From contig NZ_AP029612.1 in NCBI RefSeq assembly GCF_040362915.1, positions 1,116,001 through 1,180,000 of the forward strand: 64,000 bases of DNA, in the 5' to 3' direction. The position numbers were made by a program, and so were the translations under genes. The notes under the pieces are model-generated. The model ran no database searches. It was given only the letters and a program-made list of their open reading frames with translations, and was not told the origin of the DNA. The DNA comes from Sediminibacterium sp. KACHI17. GTDB lineage: Bacteria; Bacteroidota; Bacteroidia; Chitinophagales; Chitinophagaceae. Shown in pieces: positions 46,150 to 54,750 of the stretch (the first letter of the stretch is position 1; each line of letters starts with the position of its first letter).

Positions 46150-47147
46150 TTGTCTAAGTTATCCAAACCTAATTTATTCAGATCCATTCCGAAGCTCAGA
46201 CCGCGCTCAGTTAATACCTGCTCAATTTCAGAGAGGGATTTCTGACCGAAGTTTCTGAATTTCATCAGGTCTTCTTGTTCGTATTGAACCAATTCGCTCA
46301 AGCTGTTGATCTTAGCGGCTTTCAAACAGTTGAAAGCACGTACAGAAAGATCCAGATCTTCAAGCGGAGTCTTCAATACTTTACGCAGTTGTAATACATG
46401 CTCATCTACCACATCTTCTTTCTTATCTTCTTTGTTATCGAAAGTGATGTTTTCATCGGTAATGATCATCAGATGCTGGATCAGGATACGAGAAGCCTGT
46501 TTTACAGCATCTTCCGGATGAATGGTACCATCGGTAGCAACTTCCAGGATCAGTTTTTCGTAATCGGTACGCTGCTCCACACGATAGTTCTCAATACCGT
46601 ATTTAACGTTCTTGATCGGTGTATGGATAGAGTCGATAGCAATATATCCGAAAGGAGCATCTTTAACTTTATTCTCTTCAGCAGGAATATAACCACGACC
46701 ACGAGAGATCGTCAGTTCGATATCCATTTTAGCAGAAGAATCCATGGTGCAAATCACTAATTCAGGATTCATCACCTGGAAATGTTGAGAAACCTCACCC
46801 AGCATACCGGCAGTAAACTCTGTACGGTTCTTGATAGAGAGGCTAATTCTTTCATTGGCTACATCATGCTCAACATGCTTTTTAAAACGTACCTGCTTCA
46901 GGTTCAGGATGATTTCAGTAACATCTTCTGTTACACCTTTCATGGTAGCAAATTCGTGGTCTACACCTTCGATCTTGATACCTACGATCGCATATCCTTC
47001 CAAAGAGCTCAATAATACACGGCGAAGTGCATTACCAATGGTCAGACCGTAGCCTGGCTCTAATGGACGAAATTCAAATTGACCTTCAAAATCAGTTGCT
47101 TTTTGTAAAACGATTTTGTCTGGTTTCTGGAAGCTTAATATGGCCAT
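46146..47147 (-). CDS. rpoA: RNA polymerase alpha subunit
   Basis: A 333-residue alpha subunit. The N-terminal assembly domain begins near FEFRPLEPGYGLTIGNALRR and includes SSLEGYAIVGIKIEG. The C-terminal domain (about 250-320) binds UP elements and activators, with LSVRAFNCLKAAKINSL and FGQKSLSEI. It sits at the usual place between rpsD and rplQ. The stop codon is inside heptad array C. Confidence 0.98.
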   Translation of the reverse strand: MAILSFQKPDKIVLQKATDFEGQFEFRPLEPGYGLTIGNALRRVLLSSLEGYAIVGIKIEGVDHEFATMKGVTEDVTEIILNLKQVRFKKHVEHDVANERISLSIKNRTEFTAGMLGEVSQHFQVMNPELVICTMDSSAKMDIELTISRGRGYIPAEENKVKDAPFGYIAIDSIHTPIKNVKYGIENYRVEQRTDYEKLILEVATDGTIHPEDAVKQASRILIQHLMIITDENITFDNKEDKKEDVVDEHVLQLRKVLKTPLEDLDLSVRAFNCLKAAKINSLSELVQYEQEDLMKFRNFGQKSLSEIEQVLTERGLSFGMDLNKLGLDNLDN

Positions 47148-47210
47148 ATTAAAACTTGATTTTTTACTTGATGGTGGCGGAACCCATTATTGGTTTCCGA
47201 ATATTGATAA

Positions 47211-47273
47211 GTCAGTAGTGAGTAATGAGTAGCGAGTAAAACACTCACCACTCAATACTACCTACTTACTATT
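47211..47273. repeat. Heptad array D between rpsD and rpoA
   Basis: Nine 7-mers in one phase: GTCAGTA, GTGAGTA, ATGAGTA, GCGAGTA, AAACACT, CACCACT, CAATACT, ACCTACT, TACTATT. The left and right halves mirror each other (arms 47210-47237 and 47243-47270, 22 of 28 paired). It overlaps the rpsD stop codon. The word family is the same as in array E at 53424-53577. Confidence 0.85.
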
Positions 47274-47874
47274 TAGAATACAATTCTACGATCAGTTGCT
47301 CCTTGATGTTCTCAGGAACATTCTCACGCTCAGGATAGGTAATGAAAGTACCTTTCTTCTCTGCTTCGTTCCAGTCTAACCAGCTGAACTTAGGATTTTT
47401 ACCACGAGTCTTGCTCACAATTGATGAATTGTCTGCACTCTTTGGCTTATACGCAATGATATCGCCCGGCTTACACTGGTAAGAAGGAACGTTCATTACT
47501 TCACCATTCACAGTGATATGCTTATGATTCACCAACTGACGTGCTTCAGGACGGCTAGCTGTTAAACCTAAACGGAAAACTGTATTATCCAAACGAGCTT
47601 CCAGGAGTTTGATGAGGTTTTCACCGGTAACACCTTTCAGACGAGCAGCTTCTTCAAAAGTCTTACGGAACTGACGCTCCAATACACCGTAAGTGTATTT
47701 TGCCTTTTGTTTTTCTCTCAGCTGTAATGCATATTCACCTAAGCTTTTACGCTTACGTGCTGCACCATGCTGACCCGGAGGGTTGCTGTTTTTACCTAAC
47801 CACTTCGCATTACCGAGGATCGGCTCACCGAAGATTCTTGAAATTTTGGTCTTTGGACCTGTGTAACGTGCCAT
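47269..47874 (-). CDS. rpsD: 30S ribosomal protein S4
   Basis: A 201-residue S4 with the start MARYTGPKTKISRIFGEPI, the N-terminal GQHGAARKRKSLGEYALQL region and the S4 RNA-binding domain (about 95-155: RLDNTVFRLGLTASRPEAR and HKHITVNG). It is a primary 16S rRNA binder and in many bacteria a feedback repressor of the alpha operon. The start is the first ATG, with normal length. Confidence 0.98.
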   Translation of the reverse strand: MARYTGPKTKISRIFGEPILGNAKWLGKNSNPPGQHGAARKRKSLGEYALQLREKQKAKYTYGVLERQFRKTFEEAARLKGVTGENLIKLLEARLDNTVFRLGLTASRPEARQLVNHKHITVNGEVMNVPSYQCKPGDIIAYKPKSADNSSIVSKTRGKNPKFSWLDWNEAEKKGTFITYPERENVPENIKEQLIVELYSK

Positions 47875-48024
47875 TGTTTTTTGTTTTTCGATTTTTTAAT
47901 GACGATCCGGTATCCTAAAAATCTAAAATCAATACCGAACCCTATATAAGTTTGATGTGATGATCTTTGATTTTTTGATTGAATGGAATCAAATCAAAAC
48001 ATCAATAGATCAAAAATTCAAAGA

Positions 48025-48435
48025 TTAAACTCTTCTCTGCTTAGGAGGTCTGCAACCATTGTGTGGCAATGGAGTTACGTCTTTAATAGAAGTAACTTCG
48101 ATACCAGACTGAGAAATAGAGCGAATAGCTCCTTCACGACCGGCACCAGGACCTTTAACGAATACGTCAACACGCTTCAGACCAGCTTCCAATGCTACTT
48201 TTGCAGCATCAGCCGCAGCCATTTGAGCTGCATATGGAGTGTTCTTTTTAGAACCTTTGAAGCCCATTTTACCAGCACTGCTCCAACTGATCACCTGTCC
48301 GGTTTTGTTGGTGAAACTGATGATGATGTTGTTGAATGTTGCTGAGATGCGAACTTCACCTGCCGCATCAACTTTTACAACTCTTTTCTTGGCAGCAGCT
48401 TTTGCACTGTTCTGCGCTTTTTGTGGTTTTGCCAT
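48025..48435 (-). CDS. rpsK: 30S ribosomal protein S11
   Basis: A 136-residue S11. Conserved stretches are [20 protein letters not shown], the [14 protein letters not shown] segment and the C-terminal [17 protein letters not shown]. The N-terminal 18 residues are basic and alanine-rich, as in other Bacteroidota. A 176-bp spacer full of palindromes separates it from rpsM upstream. Confidence 0.98.
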   Translation of the reverse strand: MAKPQKAQNSAKAAAKKRVVKVDAAGEVRISATFNNIIISFTNKTGQVISWSSAGKMGFKGSKKNTPYAAQMAAADAAKVALEAGLKRVDVFVKGPGAGREGAIRSISQSGIEVTSIKDVTPLPHNGCRPPKQRRV

Positions 48436-48456
48436 GTTCTTTTTTTGAGGTAATCG

Positions 48457-48604
48457 TCCCGATCAGATCGGGATTGTTATTTAATGAAAATTCCGCCTGA
48501 AGCGGAAACCGGTACACTCTCCTCCCCCAAGGGTATCGGGGTTATCCAAGCTGCATCGGATTTTTATAATGAAAGTCTGCCGAAGGGAAATCCATCCGGC
48601 AGAC
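48457..48604. repeat. Palindrome-rich spacer between rpsM and rpsK
   Basis: This spacer holds three separate hairpins: a perfect CCCGATC-type palindrome (48457-48473, 8-bp arms), a TTCCGC/GCGGAA repeat near 48489-48505, and a perfect eight-base stem GTCTGCCG/CGGCAGAC (48575-48582 against 48597-48604) just after the rpsM stop. The last one could act as an attenuator or RNA-processing site within the operon. A 176-bp gap is unusual between these two genes. Confidence 0.7.
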
Positions 48605-48611
48605 TCATCAA

Positions 48612-48992
48612 TTATTTCTTAGGTGCTTTCTTCTTACCAGCAACTGTCTTACGCTTACCTTTTCTGGTACGGCTGTTGGTTTTAGTACGCTGACCACGAA
48701 CAGGCAATCCTTTACGATGACGCAATCCACGGTAACAAGCGATATCCAATAAACGCTTGATGTTCATAGACACTTCACTACGCAAAGCACCTTCAACCTT
48801 GAACTCATTGTTAATGATGTTACGGATGGCAGTTTGCTCATCATCATTCCATTCATTCACTTTCTTATCAAAGTCAATACCTGCTTTGGTTAAGATATAC
48901 TGAGCGGTTGAACGACCAATACCGAATATATAGGTCAGACCAATTTCGCCTCTTTTGTTCTTTGGTAAGTCAATACCGGCAATACGAGCCAT
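48612..48992 (-). CDS. rpsM: 30S ribosomal protein S13
   Basis: A 126-residue S13, recognised by [20 protein letters not shown] at the start and by [20 protein letters not shown] near residue 93. The C-terminal tail is strongly basic. It contacts the A-site finger and the P-site tRNA. It lies 64 bp downstream of rpmJ. Confidence 0.98.
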   Translation of the reverse strand: MARIAGIDLPKNKRGEIGLTYIFGIGRSTAQYILTKAGIDFDKKVNEWNDDEQTAIRNIINNEFKVEGALRSEVSMNIKRLLDIACYRGLRHRKGLPVRGQRTKTNSRTRKGKRKTVAGKKKAPKK

Positions 48993-49056
48993 ATTCTGAT
49001 TTTAATTTTAAACTTAGTTACTGATTCGTCAACTGTGAACAGTCAACAAATGTCAA

Positions 49057-49173
49057 TTATCCCTGACGTTGCTTGTAACGGGGATTTTTCTTGTTGATCA
49101 CGTACAATTTGCCTTTCCTCTTCACGATCTTGCAATCTGCACTACGCTTTTTGATCGAAGCTCTGACTTTCAT
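49057..49173 (-). CDS. rpmJ: 50S ribosomal protein L36
   Basis: A 38-residue protein too short for usual ORF cut-offs: [20 protein letters not shown] at the start and [12 protein letters not shown] at the end. It is the classic L36 sequence with one Cys visible in the zinc-ribbon position (SADCKIV); the other zinc cysteines are missing, so it is the zinc-free (C-minus) form. Its place between infA and rpsM is standard. Confidence 0.95.
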   Translation of the reverse strand: MKVRASIKKRSADCKIVKRKGKLYVINKKNPRYKQRQG

Positions 49174-49240
49174 TGCTTTATTATTTATCGCTTTACTGCT
49201 TCCGGCTTTCAGCAAGTGCCGTCAGCTTTCTGCAAATGAT

Positions 49241-49459
49241 TTACTTATACCTGAAAATGATCCTTCCCCTGCTCAAATCGTATGGACTCATCTCTACTCC
49301 CACTTTATCACCAGGCAGAATTCTGATGTAGTGCATCCTCATTTTACCTGAGATGGTGGCCAGAATTTCATGACCATTTTCTAACTTAACACGGAACATA
49401 GCATTGCTCAGTGCTTCCAGAATTACTCCATCTTGTTTAATCAGCGGTTGTTTCGACAT
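49241..49459 (-). CDS. infA: Translation initiation factor IF-1
   Basis: A 72-residue single OB-fold protein, recognised by [20 protein letters not shown] and the C-terminal [18 protein letters not shown]. It binds the A site of the 30S subunit during initiation. It is the first gene of the visible alpha operon: upstream, instead of secY and map, lies an unrelated envelope gene after 128 bp. A -7 element sits 17 bp before the start. Confidence 0.97.
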   Translation of the reverse strand: MSKQPLIKQDGVILEALSNAMFRVKLENGHEILATISGKMRMHYIRILPGDKVGVEMSPYDLSRGRIIFRYK

Positions 49460-49475
49460 ACTATTTTTGGGGCTG

Positions 49476-49507
49476 CAAAGATATTAGATTGCAATGGAAA
49501 TATGAAA
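49476..49507 (-). promoter_or_regulatory. Probable promoter for infA and the alpha operon
   Basis: On the minus strand TATCTTTG (49476-49483) matches the Bacteroidota TAnnTTTG -7 element. TTTC (49504-49507) lies 20 nt upstream, one base off the -33 consensus. The leader to the infA ATG would be about 13 nt. Confidence 0.5.
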
Positions 49508-49587
49508 ATTTCGGGGAAAAAATTCCCATTTTTGTGGAAAATGGGCTAAAATAATGACCCTGAACCCCTTATAAAGGCAAATATAGG

Positions 49588-52386
49588 CTATCGAAACAAG
49601 GCTACCGGCAATATTATCTCCCAATAATGGCTCCTGACTCCCCCCACCAACTGCTGGTCTAATAAATTGCTATAGCGCAACCCAAAAGTTACCGGCTCCT
49701 GATTCCACCAGCGCGTATCAAAGAAGAGTTCTCCTCCTACACTGCCAAAATTGAACCGCCTGCCCGTTCTTAGACTTTTCCCTATTGACAGATCATAAAA
49801 AGCATTCAGTCTTACTCGCTGGAAATACACCAACTGTCCAAAACCCCAATCCGGATAAGCGATCGGGAAATGATAATTCACCCCTAATTTGTACATCCTG
49901 GGCAGGTTGATAGCAGTGTAGCCTCTAGAAAATGGGAAATTATCTGAAAAATTATACCGGTTCAGGGTATCCCTGCGCTGAATAGCACCCGTTAGCACCA
50001 GGTTATGATTCCTATGTAGACCCGGCAAGTACAAAGTACCACTCACTAACATTTGCCATGCTTTATCACTGCCCAAAGTTTGCCGATATCTTGTCTGTAT
50101 ATTTTGTCCCCATCTCGGAAAAATATGCTGAACCGCTCTTTGTATTTGTCCTGCATAGATCATACGAATATCGATGTAATTGAAACTGGCATCCCTTAAT
50201 AGGTTCTTCGCAATACCTGTCCAACTCACGGTATTCCGATTCAGCGTTGCCTGAAAAGTCAGATTACGGAATTGCTTTCCTTCTGTAAAATTGAAAGGCA
50301 AACGCAAACCGGCATATGCCTGCCATTCATTCCACTGCAGTGTTGTATCACGATTCAATCGAACAGATCGCTGCCAGGTTTGTGATGTTCCAAAAACAGG
50401 TTGCAAGTAGGTAGCACCGTAAACCCCATCATAGCTGATACGATGACTCTTTTCATTTTCATTATAAGTATAGGCCAACTCTGAAGAAAGGGTATTCAAC
50501 ACATTTTGCCCATACAATGTGAAAGAGTATTCCGGACGATCATAATAAGGTCTCCAGCTGTGAATATTCAACAACCGAAACGATTTTTGATACTTAGTCA
50601 CCGGATAGTCACCACTTGCTTGTAATGACGCTCCTGTGATGGATCGCTGAATCGTTTCTCCTATGTACAATGGTTTCAATGCATCTGTGACATTGACTTT
50701 TTCCCATAAGGGCTGAAAACTTGCCAGCCGATAACCATCAGCTGTGAATGTAGATGCAATCACTTTTCCGTCTTTATTCAGCACACCCTGATAAACTCCG
50801 GTTGGATAAGAAGCCAATCTGTATGGAGATGTATGTTGGGTATTATCAATGAATGCCCACAACTCATCTCTGCCTTCATGTGTGGTACTGAACAACAATG
50901 TATCCCCTTGCAATTGCAAGAAACCAATGATGCGATTGGTAGGCTTTAATATTTCACGAGTTTCATTACTGCCATGCAAGTCGTTCCATATGATGCCCAT
51001 GTCGCCATTTTTCTTTCGTACGACAACATATGCTGCTCTGTCATCTTTTGAAAATCGAGGATAGGAATAGAGTTCATCTTTTTTTGAGGATACTGTATCC
51101 ATGTGTGAATCCGAAATATTCATTCGAATCAAAGCACTACCGCCCGACTCATCCATAGCTACTGCCAGTACTTTTGTTTTGTCTGTTGACAGATCCGGAG
51201 AGAATAACCGTGTTTTGGTTTTGATTGTCTTCAACTTCTTGCTATTTAAATCCAGCAATTTCAGTGAATGATATTCTACATTACCCCAACGAGCATCTGG
51301 TTGGTACGCTGTGTAAAGAATTTGTCCGTCACGATAGCTGAAATATGGATCTATAGCTATATCACGAACGGTTATTTTTTCTGAACTGCCATCTTCTTTT
51401 ACTTTCACAAAGACAGGGATCTGCGAATAGCTGTTGTATAAAGCAATGATCGCGCCATCTTTCATCAAATAAGGAAACTGATAGTTGACCACATTATTCT
51501 TTTGCACTGCGGTGATCCACTGCGGCGCCGATACAGCAGATTGAGTCCACTGTGATGTATAAAAATCAAATGCATCATTGACAAATTTTTCGAAAGCAAT
51601 ACCTGTATGTTTCTTCACCGCTCCTTGAAAAGGATAGATCAATGATGAAAATCTAGCTGCATCATTGGTTACTTTTTGCCAGAGATCATTTCCATATTTA
51701 TTCCGTCCATATGCTACCAATAAATAACCTAGATCATAATGATCAGGAACAAAATGTCGCAAAGAACCATTGCGCAATTTCATATAAGAATAGCGTCGGT
51801 TAGCAAAATGTAGTGATTGATACGCACTAAAGAATTTTGGTAACGTTCCTCTTCCTTGTCTAGTAAATTGTGTTTCTGTAAATACTGCATCTCCTTCAAA
51901 GAACCAATCCGGAACACTGGCCGCATTGGCTACAGCCTGCCCTTCTTCTCCCAATACTACGGATGCCAACTTTGATAACCCTTTATTGAAATTACTATAC
52001 TGCTGTACATGTCTGAATTCATGTATGGCAAGATTTGACAACCAATCTGCAGCTCCCAGATTAAATGCATTTTGCGGGGCTGTTGTATACAACTCACTTC
52101 GAAAAGGTGCCAATCCAACATATCCATTTGATATCAGTGTGCGATGCTGTAACACCATACTGACTTTACGAAGCGAAGACCCTAAACTATTGCTGTTCCT
52201 TTGTTGTAAACCATGGATGATGCCTGCAACAGTTTTAGCCTGTTGCTCTTGTCCGGCAGAAAAAATTACACGAACAGTATCCGTATCAATCTGCTTCCAT
52301 TTTTGAGAAGAAGGATTCCCCCCAAAACGCTGGGCAACAGATGAAGTAACAATAAAAAGGAAAAATAAGATCACCGGAAAACGCAT
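49588..52386 (-). CDS. Secreted gluzincin-like peptidase fused to a beta-propeller and beta-rich C-terminus
   Basis: A 932-residue exported protein with a signal peptide (about 1-19). The zinc motif HEFRH (122-126) and a glutamate in WFFEGDAVFTE (164), about 40 residues later, fit the HExxH...E pattern of the peptidase MA clan. The middle (about 300-560) has PD40/WD40-like propeller repeats such as SPDLSTDKTKVLAVAMDES and YPRFSKDDRAAYVV. The C-terminal 320 residues are rich in alternating aromatic strands and may form an outer-membrane barrel; that part is inference. It is a single gene at the head of the ribosomal cluster. Confidence 0.75.
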   Translation of the reverse strand: MRFPVILFFLFIVTSSVAQRFGGNPSSQKWKQIDTDTVRVIFSAGQEQQAKTVAGIIHGLQQRNSNSLGSSLRKVSMVLQHRTLISNGYVGLAPFRSELYTTAPQNAFNLGAADWLSNLAIHEFRHVQQYSNFNKGLSKLASVVLGEEGQAVANAASVPDWFFEGDAVFTETQFTRQGRGTLPKFFSAYQSLHFANRRYSYMKLRNGSLRHFVPDHYDLGYLLVAYGRNKYGNDLWQKVTNDAARFSSLIYPFQGAVKKHTGIAFEKFVNDAFDFYTSQWTQSAVSAPQWITAVQKNNVVNYQFPYLMKDGAIIALYNSYSQIPVFVKVKEDGSSEKITVRDIAIDPYFSYRDGQILYTAYQPDARWGNVEYHSLKLLDLNSKKLKTIKTKTRLFSPDLSTDKTKVLAVAMDESGGSALIRMNISDSHMDTVSSKKDELYSYPRFSKDDRAAYVVVRKKNGDMGIIWNDLHGSNETREILKPTNRIIGFLQLQGDTLLFSTTHEGRDELWAFIDNTQHTSPYRLASYPTGVYQGVLNKDGKVIASTFTADGYRLASFQPLWEKVNVTDALKPLYIGETIQRSITGASLQASGDYPVTKYQKSFRLLNIHSWRPYYDRPEYSFTLYGQNVLNTLSSELAYTYNENEKSHRISYDGVYGATYLQPVFGTSQTWQRSVRLNRDTTLQWNEWQAYAGLRLPFNFTEGKQFRNLTFQATLNRNTVSWTGIAKNLLRDASFNYIDIRMIYAGQIQRAVQHIFPRWGQNIQTRYRQTLGSDKAWQMLVSGTLYLPGLHRNHNLVLTGAIQRRDTLNRYNFSDNFPFSRGYTAINLPRMYKLGVNYHFPIAYPDWGFGQLVYFQRVRLNAFYDLSIGKSLRTGRRFNFGSVGGELFFDTRWWNQEPVTFGLRYSNLLDQQLVGGVRSHYWEIILPVALFR

Positions 52387-52443
52387 GACAATGGATTTGT
52401 CAACAAGATACGTAATCCGCTTATTAAGGGATGGTTATGTAGA

Positions 52444-52474
52444 ACCACAGAAGATCATGATGATCTTCTGTGGT
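52444..52474. terminator. Perfect 15-bp hairpin after the conserved small gene
   Basis: The arms 52444-52458 and 52460-52474 are perfect reverse complements around one base. It lies 8 bp after the stop of the 134-residue gene (minus strand). There is no clear T run, so it may stabilise the 3' end rather than terminate. Confidence 0.6.
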
Positions 52475-52482
52475 ATCCTATT

Positions 52483-52887
52483 TTACATGGGAGAACTGGT
52501 AAGATGAACTTTTGTCATATCCAAATACTGGTTCTGCAGTTGATGAACAAAATGAACATTGGGGTTATGTCTTCTGTCTTCTCGGTACCACATTTCCATC
52601 TGTGAGAAATCGCCTGCCTTCGGTGTTACAATTCTGAAAGAACCTTTCATATATTTTACCGAGCCATCATCATTGGGTTGCTTGGTAAAGCTGAGTTTCA
52701 TCAGTGTGCCTTCATTGAGTGGAATTGCGTGAAGTTGATCCTGGCTGAACCAGAATTCCTGTACATCGGTTTGAACACAAACCTGTTTTTCGTCTCCGTT
52801 CAGGCGAACTACTTCTCCCTCCCACATTTTCCCTTCATACTCCGCCATTACATAGTCGCCGATTTTGATGTCGCTGAATTTAATCAT
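52483..52887 (-). CDS. Conserved hypothetical protein, 134 residues
   Basis: A soluble protein beginning MIKFSDIKIGDYVMAEYEGK, with a beta-rich first half that resembles a small SH3-like or Tudor-like barrel (GDYVMAEYEGKMWEGEVV) and an acidic or aromatic second half containing EMWYREDRRHNPNVHFVHQL. No catalytic motif is visible. I do not recognise the family. The coding frame is well conserved in character (no stops, normal codon use), and the gene is monocistronic. Confidence 0.6.
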   Translation of the reverse strand: MIKFSDIKIGDYVMAEYEGKMWEGEVVRLNGDEKQVCVQTDVQEFWFSQDQLHAIPLNEGTLMKLSFTKQPNDDGSVKYMKGSFRIVTPKAGDFSQMEMWYREDRRHNPNVHFVHQLQNQYLDMTKVHLTSSPM

Positions 52888-52961
52888 ATGGCAATTAGTT
52901 TTAGGACCATAAGTTAAGGAATTTTTGGATCAAAAAGAAGACTTTCAAAAACCAAACTTTT

Positions 52962-53025
52962 CTGTGTACCTCAGTGCTTTCAGTGGCAACTTTTTTATTG
53001 CCACTGAAAGCACTGAAGGGCACAG
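52962..53025. repeat. Nonamer-based 28-bp hairpin
   Basis: Arms 52962-52989 and 52998-53025 pair at 25 of 28 positions around a loop with six T residues. The units repeat with a 9-nt step (GCCACTGAA, AGCACTGAA on the right arm), unlike the 7-nt arrays elsewhere. It lies 5 bp after the DUF1801 stop on the minus strand and may serve as its terminator. Confidence 0.75.
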
Positions 53026-53030
53026 ATGTA

Positions 53031-53411
53031 TTATTTTTTGATTGATTTCTTTTTTGCTTGGGCTTTTTGTTCGTTTTCAAGTACCCTGAATTTCACGATC
53101 GTTGTGATGAGCTTCAACGGCAAGGGTTTATCTAATGGAAATTGTATTGCGCCTTTTGAAGTATGATAAGGCTTTAGTTCTTCCTGAAAATTTGCCACCC
53201 CTGAAGAAGACGGATAAAATCCAATATGATTTTTCATCGCTGCAAAGTATACAAGATTTCCATCCTGATAAAAGCAGGGCATTCCATAACTGATCTTCTC
53301 CACAGCCTTAGGAGCTGCTTTCTGGATCGTTGCACGCATGGTCAGCAACAGCTTCTGTTTATCAGCAGGAAAGTCTTTGATGTAGGTATTGATGTCGGGG
53401 TAGGATTTCAT
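53031..53411 (-). CDS. DUF1801 (YdhG-like) protein
   Basis: A 126-residue protein of the DUF1801/YdhG family. Typical features are the N-terminal IKDFPADKQKLLLTMRATIQ, the motif EKISYGMPCFYQDGNLVYFA and HIGFYP, followed by GAIQFPLDKPLP. The fold is an alpha/beta domain of unknown function, sometimes linked to iron or chaperone contexts. The tail is lysine-rich. It is flanked by repeat-type hairpins on both sides. Confidence 0.85.
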   Translation of the reverse strand: MKSYPDINTYIKDFPADKQKLLLTMRATIQKAAPKAVEKISYGMPCFYQDGNLVYFAAMKNHIGFYPSSSGVANFQEELKPYHTSKGAIQFPLDKPLPLKLITTIVKFRVLENEQKAQAKKKSIKK

Positions 53412-53423
53412 TAGTGTTTTTTT

Positions 53424-53577
53424 TAGTGAGTAATCAGTAGTGAGTATTGTTTAAAATATTTTTTGTGAATTGTGAATTATCAATGGTGAATGATGCATAA
53501 AGCTACTAACATAACCAACCTCTCAATACTCAATACTCACTACTGACTACTGACTACTCACTATTCACCATTCACAA
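53424..53577. repeat. Heptad array E, the longest (22 units)
   Basis: A 154-bp spacer read as 22 consecutive 7-mers without a phase slip. The left outer units are TAGTGAG, TAATCAG, TAGTGAG; the right units are CTCAATA (twice), CTCACTA, CTGACTA (twice), CTCACTA, which are reverse complements. A second inner family TGAATTG, TGAATTA, TGAATGA pairs with TTCACCA and TTCACAA. It fills the gap between the DUF1801 start and the hmgA stop. Confidence 0.87.
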
Positions 53578-53579
53578 AA

Positions 53580-54737
53580 TCATTCTGCCCAACTCATCGT
53601 ATATCCCGGATTTTCTATCTCTAAAGCCTCCACTGTAAGCTGCAATGGATGAAACGTATCTACCATCACTGCTAACTCCTGTGTTTCTTTTTTACCAATA
53701 CTTTTTTCTACTGCTCCGGGATGTGGACCATGGGGTATCCCGGCCGGGTGCAGTGTGATCATTCCTCTGGTAACATTCTTACGACTCATGAAATCACCAT
53801 CTACATAATACAATACTTCATCACTATCGATATTACTATGGTTATAGGGAGCGGGTATTGCATCAGGATGATAATCGTATAACCGCGGACAAAAACTACA
53901 CACTACAAAATTGTGTGCTTCAAAGGTTTGGTGTACAGGCGGCGGTTGATGCACTCTTCCGGTGATTGGTTCAAAATCATGGATACTAAAAGCAAATGGA
54001 TAACAGTATCCATCCCATCCTACCACATCAAAAGGATGATGTGCATAATGGAGTCCATACATGATCCCCTTTTTCTTGGTTTGAATCAGAAAATCACCTG
54101 CTTCATCAATAGTCAGGAGATGCTGAGGGGTTCTGATATCACGTTCACAGAAAGGGGCATGTTCCAATAGTTGTCCGTATTTACTGACATAACGCTTGGG
54201 ATAACGGATCGGACTAAAACTTTCTACAATGAACAGTCGGTTATCCGGCGTATCAAATTTGATCTGATAAATTGTACCACGTGGTATCACCAGATAATCA
54301 CCATAAGCAAAAGTGATTTGTCCGTATTGCGTAATGAGCACCCCAGTTCCTTCATGTACAAAGATCATTTCATCTGCATCAGCATTTTTGTAGAAATAAT
54401 CTTTCATACTCTCCTTTGGCGCAGCCAATACAATATGGCAGTCATTATTCACCAGTACCGGTTTTCTGCTTTTGAGATAATCAGCTTCCGGCTTGATATT
54501 GAATCCTTCAAAACTGCGATGCTTCAACATTTTTTCCTCAGCCACTCGTGGCTGTACATTCACCGGCTCGTCTGTGTGAATGATCTGTGTGGGGGGATAA
54601 TGATGATAGAGTAAGGAATAATCATTACTAAAACCTTCAGTTGAAAACAATTGCTCAGAATATAGTGAGCCATCATTCTTCCGAAATTGTGTGTGACGTT
54701 TATGGGGAATATTACCCAAAGTATGATAATGTGGCAT
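53580..54737 (-). CDS. hmgA: Homogentisate 1,2-dioxygenase
   Basis: A 385-residue iron-dependent dioxygenase that opens the ring of homogentisate in tyrosine and phenylalanine breakdown. It is recognised from MPHYHTLGNIPHKRHTQFRK at the start, RGTIYQIKFDTPDNRL and the iron-site region near HPAGIPHGPHPGAVE. The ATG at 54737 is chosen; an upstream ATG 12 codons earlier lies in the repeat-bearing leader. No other gene of the pathway is in the window. Confidence 0.93.
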   Translation of the reverse strand: MPHYHTLGNIPHKRHTQFRKNDGSLYSEQLFSTEGFSNDYSLLYHHYPPTQIIHTDEPVNVQPRVAEEKMLKHRSFEGFNIKPEADYLKSRKPVLVNNDCHIVLAAPKESMKDYFYKNADADEMIFVHEGTGVLITQYGQITFAYGDYLVIPRGTIYQIKFDTPDNRLFIVESFSPIRYPKRYVSKYGQLLEHAPFCERDIRTPQHLLTIDEAGDFLIQTKKKGIMYGLHYAHHPFDVVGWDGYCYPFAFSIHDFEPITGRVHQPPPVHQTFEAHNFVVCSFCPRLYDYHPDAIPAPYNHSNIDSDEVLYYVDGDFMSRKNVTRGMITLHPAGIPHGPHPGAVEKSIGKKETQELAVMVDTFHPLQLTVEALEIENPGYTMSWAE

Positions 54738-54750
54738 AGAAACTTCGTTT

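Noticed and set aside
53424..53577. Tandem repeat that could be mistaken for a CRISPR array
   Set aside because: The period is 7 nt, there are no spacers of uniform length, no repeat of 23-40 nt and no cas genes nearby.
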